Source: Actinomycetales bacterium
Lineage (GTDB): Bacteria; Actinomycetota; Actinomycetes; Actinomycetales; Dermatophilaceae
Length of the DNA: 64,000 bases
Direction of reading: 5' to 3'
Assembly: GCA_016710385.1 (NCBI GenBank)
Contig: JADJVX010000022.1
Span: 248,001-312,000, forward strand
Below, piece after piece: positions 8,779 to 16,614 of this stretch. The position numbers were made by a program, and so were the translations under genes. The first letter of the stretch is position 1; every line of letters begins with the position of its first letter. The notes under the pieces are model-generated. The model was given only the letters and a program-made list of their open reading frames with translations, was not told where the DNA came from and did not search any database.

Positions 8779-11433
8779 TCACGCGATCGAAACGGGCTGG
8801 TGCGCCGGCGAACCGCCCAGGGGGTCGCGGTGGTCGAGGCGGTCGCCTTCGATGTCGACCCGCGGCACCATCCGGTCGAGCCAGCGCGGCAACCACCAGG
8901 CGCGTTCGCCGGCCAGGTGCAACACCGCCGGCATGAGCGCCATCCGGATCAGGAAGGCATCCAGGAGGATCCCCGTCGACAGGGCGAAACCGAATTGCCG
9001 AATCGTCGTGTCGTCCCCGAGAACGAAGCCCGCGAAGACCGACACCATGATCGCGGCCGCCGCGACGACGACCCGACTGGCGTGCCGGAAGCCGGTGGCG
9101 ACCGCCTCCCGCGCCGGCGCACCGTGCACATGGGCCTCGCGCATGGAGCTGGCCAGGAACACCTGATAGTCCATCGCCAGGCCATAGAGAATGCCCGTCG
9201 CCATGATCGGCAGGAAGCTGAGAATGGGCCCGGTCCGGTCGACGCCGGCCAGCCAGCCGAACCCCTCGGTGCCGAAGGCGAGCGACACCAGGCCCATCGT
9301 CGCCGCGATCGACAGCAGGAAGCCGCCGGTGGCGACAAGCGGGATGAGCAGCGACCGAAAGACGATGAGCAGGATGATCAGCGAGAGCACGACGACGACG
9401 CCGAGATAGACGGGGATGGCTGCGGCGAGCACCTCGGAAAGGTCGATGTTGATGGCGGTCAGCCCGGTGACGCCCAACGGCGCGACGCCGGTCAGGGTCG
9501 TCCCCCGCAGCCGATGCACGAGCGCCTCGGTCGCCCGGTCGGTCGGCCCGGCCTGCGGGGTCACCTGATAGATCGCCAGGGTGCGACCCTCGTTGGCACC
9601 CATGAAGCGCACCGTGCTCACCCCTTCGATGCCGGCCAACTCCGCCTGTCGGCTCAGCAAGGCCGCGGTATCGAAGGACGACGCATCCGTATGCCGGACG
9701 GCCACCACCAGCGGCGCGTTCGCACCCGGCCCGAAGGCGGCAGATGTGGCGTCGTAGTTGACCCGCTGCGGCGACCCGGCAGCAGCGACCCCGCCGTCCG
9801 GCATACCCAGTCGTAGGCCGGTGGCACCCAGGGCGAGGACCCCGAGCCCGAGCGACACCGCGAGGATGGTGAGCAGCGGGCGACGGGTCACGACGCCGAT
9901 CCACCGGGTGGCGACCGGATGGTGTGCCGGCGGCCGGGCTGGGTCCGGCGCGGCGACCCGCGGCGATCGGAGCGATCCCGCGATGCGAACGCCGACCAGG
10001 CCGAGCAGGGCCGGCAGGGCCGTGACCGAGATGGCCACCGCGAGCAACACGGTGACAGCGGCGGTGATCGCCATCGTGGTGACGAACGAGATGTCGAGGG
10101 TCAGCAGACCCAGGAGTGCGGTGATCACGGTCAGGCCGGCGAAGACGACGGCGCTGCCCGCGCTGCCCACCGCACGGCCGATCGCCTCGGCGGGCGCGAG
10201 GCCTTCCCGGGTGACCAGGGTGCGGTGCTTGTGCAGGATGAACAGGGCGTAGTCGATCCCGACCGCAAGCCCGATCATCAGTCCGAGGGCGGGGGTCGAT
10301 GAGGTCATGACGAAGTGCGACGACATGGCGAAGGCGCCACCGACGCCGATGGCGACCCCCAGCACAGCCGTGAGCACCGGCAAGCCCGCGGCGACGAACG
10401 AACCGAGAGTGAGCAGCAGAACGAGCACCGCGACACCCAGCCCGATGAGTTCGTGGCCGCCCAGCGGCGGTTTCGATGGGGTGAGTGAGGCGCTCGCGGA
10501 TCGAGAGAGACCGGCTTCCGCCGCCGCCTGCCCGGTGACGCGCAGGACCTCGGGCAAGGCGTTGTCGGGCAGGTCGGTCAGCGACGCGGAGAGTTGCAGC
10601 GGCAACATCGCCGTCCGCCCGTCGGCACTGACCCGGACCGTCGCGAGGGTCCGCCCGTCCACGATGAGGGGATGCCCCTGCGGGGTCGTGCCGGAGGTGA
10701 GCCGGTCGAGGTCGCGCAGGATTGGTTCGACAGCCTTGTCGACCGCCGCGGCGACCGCCGCGTCCGGTGGCGTCCGTGGCACGGAACCGGCCGGCATACC
10801 AAGCTCGGCCGGCGACAGGCCCGCGCCGCCCGCTCGGTTTCGCAGCGCCTCGACCTCGGCGAAGAGGGCCGTCGCGCCGGCGACCCGAGCGTGCGGTTCT
10901 GCCGACGTCAGGGCCCGCGCCCGGGTGGAAAGACCGGCCAGGGCCGAGGTGTTCCCGGCAGGGGCCGGGGTGTTCGTCGCGGAGGCAGCGCGGTCCAGAC
11001 CGTCCGCCAGAGCGGTGAGCTGCGGCGTCAGTGACTCGGCGACCTTGGCCTCGACCTGGGTGGTGACGGTCTCGCGCACCGTGACCCGCGCAGCCGCGAG
11101 CTTGGCCTCCAGGTCCACGGCATACCCGGTGTCGGCGGCCCGCCGCGCCGCCTCGGCGATCGCGGCGGCCCGCGCGGGGGTGTCGACCCGTCCCCCGTCA
11201 TCGGCCGTGAAGACGAGGGTGCCCTGGGCGCCACCCGCTTGCGGGAGTTCGGCCGTCACGGCGTCGAGGACCTCCTGAGAGGGGGTGCCGCGGAGGGTGA
11301 AGCTGGATGCGATCACGCGCGGCTGGGTCGCCAGCAGCACGCCCACCACAGCCAGCAGCACGGCCCACGCGGCGAGCACGCGCCACGGACGACGGAAGGC
11401 GAAGCGGGCCAATCGATGCAGGGCGCGGGGCAT
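8779..11433 (-). CDS. MMPL/RND-family transporter
   Basis: An 884-residue inner-membrane transporter. One N-terminal helix is followed by a large extracytoplasmic loop (about residues 40-330), a helix bundle, a second loop and a second helix bundle. This is the duplicated RND layout of MMPL proteins, which export lipids or drugs by proton antiport. GIDYALFILHKHR and the second-half MDYQVFLASSMREAH are the conserved Asp-Tyr segments of the proton relay. Full length for the family. It is the first gene of a two-gene operon with the TetR regulator and has its own promoter at 11476-11520. A GGAG ribosome-binding site precedes the ATG. Confidence 0.92.
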   Translation of the reverse strand: MPRALHRLARFAFRRPWRVLAAWAVLLAVVGVLLATQPRVIASSFTLRGTPSQEVLDAVTAELPQAGGAQGTLVFTADDGGRVDTPARAAAIAEAARRAADTGYAVDLEAKLAAARVTVRETVTTQVEAKVAESLTPQLTALADGLDRAASATNTPAPAGNTSALAGLSTRARALTSAEPHARVAGATALFAEVEALRNRAGGAGLSPAELGMPAGSVPRTPPDAAVAAAVDKAVEPILRDLDRLTSGTTPQGHPLIVDGRTLATVRVSADGRTAMLPLQLSASLTDLPDNALPEVLRVTGQAAAEAGLSRSASASLTPSKPPLGGHELIGLGVAVLVLLLTLGSFVAAGLPVLTAVLGVAIGVGGAFAMSSHFVMTSSTPALGLMIGLAVGIDYALFILHKHRTLVTREGLAPAEAIGRAVGSAGSAVVFAGLTVITALLGLLTLDISFVTTMAITAAVTVLLAVAISVTALPALLGLVGVRIAGSLRSPRVAAPDPARPPAHHPVATRWIGVVTRRPLLTILAVSLGLGVLALGATGLRLGMPDGGVAAAGSPQRVNYDATSAAFGPGANAPLVVAVRHTDASSFDTAALLSRQAELAGIEGVSTVRFMGANEGRTLAIYQVTPQAGPTDRATEALVHRLRGTTLTGVAPLGVTGLTAINIDLSEVLAAAIPVYLGVVVVLSLIILLIVFRSLLIPLVATGGFLLSIAATMGLVSLAFGTEGFGWLAGVDRTGPILSFLPIMATGILYGLAMDYQVFLASSMREAHVHGAPAREAVATGFRHASRVVVAAAAIMVSVFAGFVLGDDTTIRQFGFALSTGILLDAFLIRMALMPAVLHLAGERAWWLPRWLDRMVPRVDIEGDRLDHRDPLGGSPAHQPVSIA

Positions 11434-11475
11434 ACGGCACTCCAGGTCTGGTCGGGCCTCTTGCGGACCCGACGC

Positions 11476-11520
11476 AGACTAGGGCTTGGTTGCCTATTGC
11501 GCAAACTTGCCTAACAGGCA
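11476..11520 (-). promoter_or_regulatory. MMPL-tetR promoter with TetR operator candidate
   Basis: On the minus strand TTGCGC (11499-11504) and TAGTCT (11476-11481) are separated by exactly 17 bp. The palindrome TGCCTAACAGGCA (11508-11520) abuts the -35 box, and TTGCGCAA (11497-11504) covers it. TTGCCTA also occurs as a direct repeat at 11490 and 11508. This arrangement suits repression by the TetR gene of the same operon. Inferred from sequence only. Confidence 0.5.
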
Positions 11521-11727
11521 CTACTGGCGTGTGACCCCGGCGACGGCGGCGGCGAGCAAGGACACCACAGCAGGTGTATGCCGTGTGGTTGCGCCCCAGC
11601 CAAACCCCCAGCTCGGCGAGTGACCCGCCGAGTGACGCCGTCGGCTGCGACTCGGGGCACCCGGTCGCGGGAGTCGTCGACCGGATGCACGCGGCAGCTC
11701 GTGGGCTGCGGGGGGCACAATCGGGTC

Positions 11728-12576
11728 ATGCGTATCGCTGTCACCGGTGGATCGGGCAAGCTCGGTCGGCACGTCGTCAGCCGGCTGCGGGCCAGCGGCC
11801 ACGACGTCCTCAATCTCGACGCCACGGGCGTTCGCTGGACCGGCTGGACCCAGGTCGACCTCGCCGACTACGGCCAGGTCGCCGACATCCTCGGCGGCGC
11901 GCACGGCGAGCTCGCCCCGGTCGAGGCGGTCGTCCACCTGGCCGCGATCCCCGCCCCGGGTCTGGCACCGGATTCGGTGACCTTCCGCACCAACCTCACG
12001 GTGACCTTCAACGTGCTCCACGCGGCCATCCGCCAGGGCATCACCCGCATCGTCATGGCCTCGAGCGAGACCGTGCTGGGACTGCCCTTCGACACGCCAC
12101 CGCCCTACGTCCCAGTCGACGAGGAGTATGCCGCGCGCCCGGAGAGCGTCTACTCCCTGGGCAAGCATCTTGAGGAGACCATGGCCATCGAGCTGGTGCG
12201 GTGGCATCCCGAGCTGACGATCACTGCACTGCGCTTCAGTAACGTCATGGACGTCGAGGACTATGCGGCCTTCCCCGCTTTCGACGCCGACGTGCGGGCT
12301 CGCAAGTGGAACCTCTGGGGCTATATCGACGGCCGCGACGGTGCTCACGCGGTCGAACTGGCCCTGGCCCGCACCGAGCCGGGCTTCGACCGGTTCATCA
12401 TCGCCTCGCCCGACACCGTGATGAGCCGGCCGAACGCCGAACTGCTCGCGGAGGTCTTTCCCGACGTCGAGATCCGCGGCGAGATCGGCGAGCACACGAC
12501 ACTGTTGTCCATCGACAAGGCGCGGCGCCTGCTCGGTTACCACCCACGGCATACCTGGCGTGCCGAGGTGGGGTGA
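11728..12576 (+). CDS. NAD-dependent epimerase/dehydratase (extended SDR)
   Basis: A 282-residue cytoplasmic Rossmann enzyme. The cofactor motif TGGSGKLG is at residues 6-13 and the catalytic YSLGK (YxxxK) is near residue 144, with the upstream Ser in ASSE. It is an extended short-chain dehydrogenase that probably acts on a nucleotide sugar or related substrate; specificity cannot be assigned. I placed the start at the ATG of MRIAVTGG, which puts the glycine motif at the expected distance from the N-terminus, although the open frame reaches back to 11578. The 294 bases before it hold only the divergent MMPL promoter. Confidence 0.88.
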   Translation: MRIAVTGGSGKLGRHVVSRLRASGHDVLNLDATGVRWTGWTQVDLADYGQVADILGGAHGELAPVEAVVHLAAIPAPGLAPDSVTFRTNLTVTFNVLHAAIRQGITRIVMASSETVLGLPFDTPPPYVPVDEEYAARPESVYSLGKHLEETMAIELVRWHPELTITALRFSNVMDVEDYAAFPAFDADVRARKWNLWGYIDGRDGAHAVELALARTEPGFDRFIIASPDTVMSRPNAELLAEVFPDVEIRGEIGEHTTLLSIDKARRLLGYHPRHTWRAEVG

Positions 12577-12681
12577 GGCGGGCTGAGGCGGGACTCCACC
12601 CGAGGGCGCACGGGTGCGGCGATCGCCACCGTGATCGGCTCCCCGACCGGGGCGTTGCACCTGCTCGTCGCCGTCCTCGAA

Positions 12682-13341
12682 CTACGGCAGGTACTGACCT
12701 CTCAGTCGAACGAGAAGCCGCATGTGGAGCCCGGCCTCAGCGGGGTTCACCCGCTCGACCACCAGTTGGTGGTCCTCGCGCATGATCACATGCACATAGT
12801 CGACAAGCGGGTCAGGAACGTAGCCGAGGCGATGGCCATCACGCGTCACCACCAAAGCGCGTTCGTTCACCGGGTTGCCGGGCTCATGTGTGAGAGCGAG
12901 ATCGTCACCCGGCTTCAGCGTGTCAATCGCGGCGCGCTCCGCAGCATCAAGGTAGCGAACCCCGTGGACGAGGAAGGGCAGACTGACCTGCCCCGGATGA
13001 GGGAGCGGGGTCAGCTCGTAGGTGTCTCCGGTGCGACTTCCACCTGAAACGGCTAACACCTCGAAGGGCCCCGCCTCGCCGGGCAGGCCGAGCTGCGCCA
13101 ACGTCTCGGTTCGCTCCGGCCGTTGGGGATCCAAGACACGTTCGGCGAAGATCGGAAACAGCGTGTCGCTGCGATGAGCGCCGTTCAGCGGGAGCCCAGG
13201 GAGCGCACGCACGACACCGGGGTCGTAAGCGAAGACATACTCGCGGCCGTCGAAGCTCAAGGTTCCGACTCGTGAGAACAACCTCGTCTCAGGGTCCTGA
13301 CGGCTGACCAGGAGCTGGTCAACCTTCAACAGAGTTGACAT
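12682..13341 (-). CDS. HipA N-terminal-like (HipS-like) domain fused to HIRAN domain
   Basis: 219 residues with two parts. Residues about 18-105 (RVGTL...FAYDP...LPGLPL...LFPIFAERV..PQRPER) match the N-terminal subdomain of HipA toxins, which in HipBST systems is the separate HipS antitoxin. Residues about 118-190 (VHGVRYL...LKPGDDLALTHEP.NPV...VV..DG..LGYVPD) match HIRAN, a domain known from helicases to bind 3' single-stranded DNA ends. AAGGAGG stands seven bases before the ATG. The gene overlaps the stop of the upstream kinase gene by 23 bp, so they are one operon. I infer that this protein is the regulatory partner of that kinase. No HTH (HipB) gene is adjacent. Confidence 0.7.
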   Translation of the reverse strand: MSTLLKVDQLLVSRQDPETRLFSRVGTLSFDGREYVFAYDPGVVRALPGLPLNGAHRSDTLFPIFAERVLDPQRPERTETLAQLGLPGEAGPFEVLAVSGGSRTGDTYELTPLPHPGQVSLPFLVHGVRYLDAAERAAIDTLKPGDDLALTHEPGNPVNERALVVTRDGHRLGYVPDPLVDYVHVIMREDHQLVVERVNPAEAGLHMRLLVRLRGQYLP

Positions 13342-14248
13342 GGCACAGCCTCCTTCGATTCTCCATGATCACTTCAAACATGAACTTAGACGCGACGTCT
13401 GACAGCCTTCCACTCGGCGCAACCAGCTTCTCGCGTACAGCGTCGTTATCCAAGGCTGCGACACGATCCAGCCATACGGTCGCGCCAGAGCGCCGGACCG
13501 CCTCACACGCGAGATCCACCAGGGCTTGGCCCGGTGGGGCAAACGAATTGGCGATCCCTCTCCGGGCGAACGCCGCTACTGACCTCGACCTGCGCTTCTC
13601 GTCGGTGAGACCAGCGCCGAGCGCGCTGCCGTGGTCGTAGGTCGGGGCAAGGAATCGTCGGCCATCGCGGTCACGTTCGAGGATGGCCCAGTTGCCAGGA
13701 TGCCTGTCTGTGTTTGCGACTAGTGCGTCCAAGACCAAGTAGCCCGCGAACGAGGCGAAGGCGTTCTGACCGGCAGTACCAGGTGGGGGAGCTACGTCGG
13801 CAAGGACCTGCTCGACGGCATCCAGGGTGTAGCCCTCATCGAGTCGCATCCGTCCGAGGCCTTCCCCCGGCTTGGGCGCCGGAGGTCGACGCGAGTAGCC
13901 AGGGACCTCAGGGAGGTAGGTCGTGGCCACGTTCAAACTGAACCCGGGCGGACTGACGTTGCGCGAAATGACCCCGAGTTCGCCATCGCGCACCGCGAAT
14001 CGACAATCTGCTGCTGGGATGCGAAGCATAGCGGCGAGCCGGGAGACCACAACCTCCGCACAATCCGTCAGCGCCCTCTCGGACCCGCCTGCAGTCCGCT
14101 GTCGAGCCTTCCACAGCCAGTGTTCGTCCCGCGAAGCGTCAGCGCGCAGGGCGACCCAGCGTTTGTAGGCGTCCCGGCCCCCGGGCTCATCACGGATGAA
14201 CGCCCACCCCGTGACGTCGACTTCCCCGGTGCTCGATCGCTCGTTCAC
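13319..14248 (-). CDS. HipA/HipT-like serine/threonine kinase
   Basis: About 309 residues of HipA C-terminal kinase type. The catalytic loop NTDRHPGNWAIL is at about residues 178-189 (Asp and Asn as in HipA) and the metal-binding APTYDHGSAL at about 203-212. An N-terminal Lys in LWKARQ could be the ATP-binding lysine. It lacks the HipA N-terminal subdomain, which is instead encoded by the downstream overlapping gene, so the kinase is split as in HipBST. HipA kinases phosphorylate aminoacyl-tRNA synthetases; the target here is unknown. The start is uncertain: I used GTG 14248, but the frame stays open to 14383 and no good ribosome-binding site is seen. Confidence 0.72.
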   Translation of the reverse strand: MNERSSTGEVDVTGWAFIRDEPGGRDAYKRWVALRADASRDEHWLWKARQRTAGGSERALTDCAEVVVSRLAAMLRIPAADCRFAVRDGELGVISRNVSPPGFSLNVATTYLPEVPGYSRRPPAPKPGEGLGRMRLDEGYTLDAVEQVLADVAPPPGTAGQNAFASFAGYLVLDALVANTDRHPGNWAILERDRDGRRFLAPTYDHGSALGAGLTDEKRRSRSVAAFARRGIANSFAPPGQALVDLACEAVRRSGATVWLDRVAALDNDAVREKLVAPSGRLSDVASKFMFEVIMENRRRLCHVNSVEG

Positions 14249-14376
14249 ACCAGACAGTATCTGCCGGATGTGGTCTTGGCCCCAGTGATTCAGGGCGTGA
14301 CCAACCTGCCGGACGGCTCCGAAGCCCTTGCACCGCGGGTGGCTTGAGCGGGGCATTGGCTGGCAGGAGGCAGGGC

Positions 14377-14753
14377 ATGGCACCGAAAGGCTTCGACGAC
14401 AAGGTCGCGTTCGTCTGGAAGGTTGCCGACAAGCTCCGCGGCACCTTCAAACAGCACGAGTACGGCTCGGTCATGTTCCCTTCGTCGTACTGCGCTGTAT
14501 GGACGCGGTCCTTGACCCCGCCAAGGCTGCGGCCCTCGCCACGCCCAAGGTGCCGGGCGGCACCAACCCCGCGTATGCCGTGGAGTCGGACTCCTCGAGA
14601 TCCGTCACGGTCACGATCAACCAGTTCGCCGACGCGAGCGCGCTCAAGGACGCTCTCGCGGCCAAGGGCATCACGCCGGACGTGACCTACACCGGCGTCG
14701 GAAAGCAATGCGCTGCAGGCCGATTCACCGAAGCGCCCGCGGCTGGGGCCTGA
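14377..14753 (+). pseudogene. Chimeric remnant: hsdM 5' end joined to an unrelated 3' end
   Basis: An AGGAGG site and ATG open with FDDKVAFVWKVADKLRG followed by EYGSVMFP, the N-terminus of type I restriction methylase subunit HsdM. A single missing C at about 14478-14481 shifts the frame; the next frame continues FVVLRCMDAVLDPAK, exactly the following HsdM residues. From about 14545 the sequence changes to an unrelated tail (VTVTINQFADASALKDAL, then GKQCAAGRF) with typical host composition and the genome octamer (14573). It therefore records a deletion or recombination joining two genes, plus one indel. No methylase catalytic motif remains. Confidence 0.65.
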
Positions 14754-14793
14754 CTCAGGTGCGGGATCGTCACGTCCATGTCCACATCTGTGC

Positions 14794-15180
14794 TCAGTCT
14801 GGAAGGCGGAAGGTGAGCTCCCAGGAGTGCCCTTTGCTGGTGTCCAGGGTGAGCGTTCCCGTCAGGCCGACCAATTCCCCCGTGCCCGATCCGGGCGCGA
14901 CGGCATACTCCAAGGTAACCCCGTCGGAGTCCATCAGCCCGCGCTGCAGCAGAGCGAAACCGCCCTCGCGACCGGCAAGAGTGCCGCGGACCGTCTCGAT
15001 CGCGACGTAACCGGCGGCGCCGGCAGCGGGGTCACCGGCAGAGAACATCGCGCCGGCTCCCTGCGCCGTGAGGTCGCCGCTCCACGTTTTGACGAAGTCG
15101 AATCGGCCTGTGCCCTCGAACACCCCCTCCCCCGGGGTCAACGTGATCTCGAAACTCCCGCGGGCGATCTGCTCACTCAT
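14794..15180 (-). CDS. DUF3224 domain protein
   Basis: A 128-residue protein that is a single DUF3224 beta-barrel-like domain: GSFEITL at residue 8, the internal GYVAIETVRGTL, and the C-terminal GTGELVGLTGTLTLD. This short single-domain length is normal for the family. It has no signal peptide. The function is unknown; related small barrels in actinobacteria are often near stress genes. Neighbours are remnants, so context does not help. Confidence 0.85.
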   Translation of the reverse strand: MSEQIARGSFEITLTPGEGVFEGTGRFDFVKTWSGDLTAQGAGAMFSAGDPAAGAAGYVAIETVRGTLAGREGGFALLQRGLMDSDGVTLEYAVAPGSGTGELVGLTGTLTLDTSKGHSWELTFRLPD

Positions 15181-15262
15181 CCGGCCAAGCTACCGACTGG
15201 CCCCGACAACGTCCCTGGGCAAGAGCCTGCGAGGAGCGGCGCGAACGGCATACCGAGCGGGG

Positions 15263-15487
15263 TCAGGTGGGGTCCACGACATGGAACTCCACACGCCGCA
15301 CGAGCGTGTCGTCGGCGATCGCGGCGAAGGGCAACTCCTCGATGGAATCGATCTCGATGAGACCGCCGCCCACGGGATACCTCCCGCCCACCCTGACCTG
15401 GTTGCGAGACCACAGCCGCACCGTCACGGTGATCTCGCCAGCCAGGACACCCTCGCGCAGCTGTGGACTGAACTGAATGGCCGTCAG
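15263..15487 (-). pseudogene. Shortened ASCH-like domain gene with no ATG or GTG start
   Basis: 74 codons. FSPQLREGVLAGEITVTVRL, then RNQVRVGGRYPVG and IEIDSIEELPFAAIAD match the first two thirds of small actinobacterial ASCH-domain (RNA-binding PUA-like) proteins, and RRVEFHVVDPT matches their last strand. About 20-25 residues normally found between them are missing. The only start after an in-frame stop is CTG at 15487, preceded by a good GAGGTGA site. It is either an unusual CTG-initiated short protein or a decayed gene. Too short and oddly started for a confident functional call. Confidence 0.45.
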
Positions 15488-15711
15488 AAGTCACCTCGTC
15501 TCAAGGAGGGTGGGTCCGGCCGCATTGGCTCGGGTATGCCGGTCGCAGCAGTTGGTCCTCGCGTGCTGACCCCCTTATGCAGCCACGTCCGTCCGCGCCG
15601 TCGGTTCCCGGGCTTCCGGGGTGGACATGCCAGACGCTCCTCGTATCACCGCTGCTCGTTCCTGCTCCTCACGGGTGAGGCCGACCCCACGGCCCGGACG
15701 GGTGGAGCGAC

Positions 15712-16614
15712 ATGATCCATGTGGTCGACCAGAAGGTCGCTGGCCTGTGGCCAGTTGGCCGCCTCAAGCCTGAGGTTGGCGGGCCGCTGTTGCGGCCGGC
15801 CGCACCCGACCCGGGCCTACGCGAGCCCTATGGTGCGTGCCTGGCTGGCAGGTATCTTGCCGTCGCCGACGCCGGTCACGATCGGGTCGCCCTGATCCAT
15901 CGTCGCACCGGCGGGACCACGAGCATCACCCTCAGTGGCACCTGGTTGGGACCACTGAAGAAGCCGAGGGGCGTCGCCGTCACGGTGGCCGGCACTCTCG
16001 TGGTGGCCGACACCGGCAACCGCCGCGTCATCTGGTCCACGGCGACGGTGGCCGAGCTGGTCTCCGCCGGCGAAGCGGCGTCCACCTGGGCGGCTTTCGG
16101 GACAGCGAGCATCAACGGCTCGCGGGGAATCGGCGACTTCCTCGCCCCGACCGGTGTGGCCACGGACGCGGCAGGTCGCACCTGGGTCGCCGACCCTGGC
16201 CTCGGTCGGCTGGTCGTCGTCGACGACCCCTCCGGGGCCGGCTGGGCGGAGGTCGCGCTGCCGCCGGGACCCCACGGCATACCCAGGCAGCCGCATGCCG
16301 TGGCCCGGGAAGGCGACCACGTCCTGCTGACCGACCTGTCGGCCGGCGAGGTGTGGCAGATCGATGCCGACCTCACCGCGCACCTCCTGCTCGAAGGACG
16401 GGTCAAAGGACGGCTGACCGCACCCGTCGCAATCTGCGCGGAGGCCGCGGGCTTCCTGGTGGCCGACGCGGTTGGCGCTCGCGTGGTCCGTTGGTCCCGT
16501 CGCCGCGGAGGGGCGTTGCGGTATGCCGGTGAGCTCGTCGCGCGGGGGCGTCCATCCGGCGCGCCGGTCTTCAGCCGAGTCACCGGACTAGCCGTGTCGG
16601 GAGGTCTGCGATGA
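15712..16614 (+). CDS. NHL-repeat beta-propeller protein
   Basis: 300 residues made of repeated blades of the NHL type (YLAVADAGHDRVAL, LVVADTGNRRVIW, TWVADPGLGRLVVVD, FLVADAVGARVVRW), each about 45-60 residues. It predicts a six-blade propeller used for binding rather than catalysis. No signal peptide or membrane segment is seen. GGAG precedes the ATG. The stop overlaps the start of the following phosphodiesterase-fold gene (ATGA at 16611-16614), so the two are made together and probably function as a pair. Confidence 0.8.
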   Translation: MIHVVDQKVAGLWPVGRLKPEVGGPLLRPAAPDPGLREPYGACLAGRYLAVADAGHDRVALIHRRTGGTTSITLSGTWLGPLKKPRGVAVTVAGTLVVADTGNRRVIWSTATVAELVSAGEAASTWAAFGTASINGSRGIGDFLAPTGVATDAAGRTWVADPGLGRLVVVDDPSGAGWAEVALPPGPHGIPRQPHAVAREGDHVLLTDLSAGEVWQIDADLTAHLLLEGRVKGRLTAPVAICAEAAGFLVADAVGARVVRWSRRRGGALRYAGELVARGRPSGAPVFSRVTGLAVSGGLR

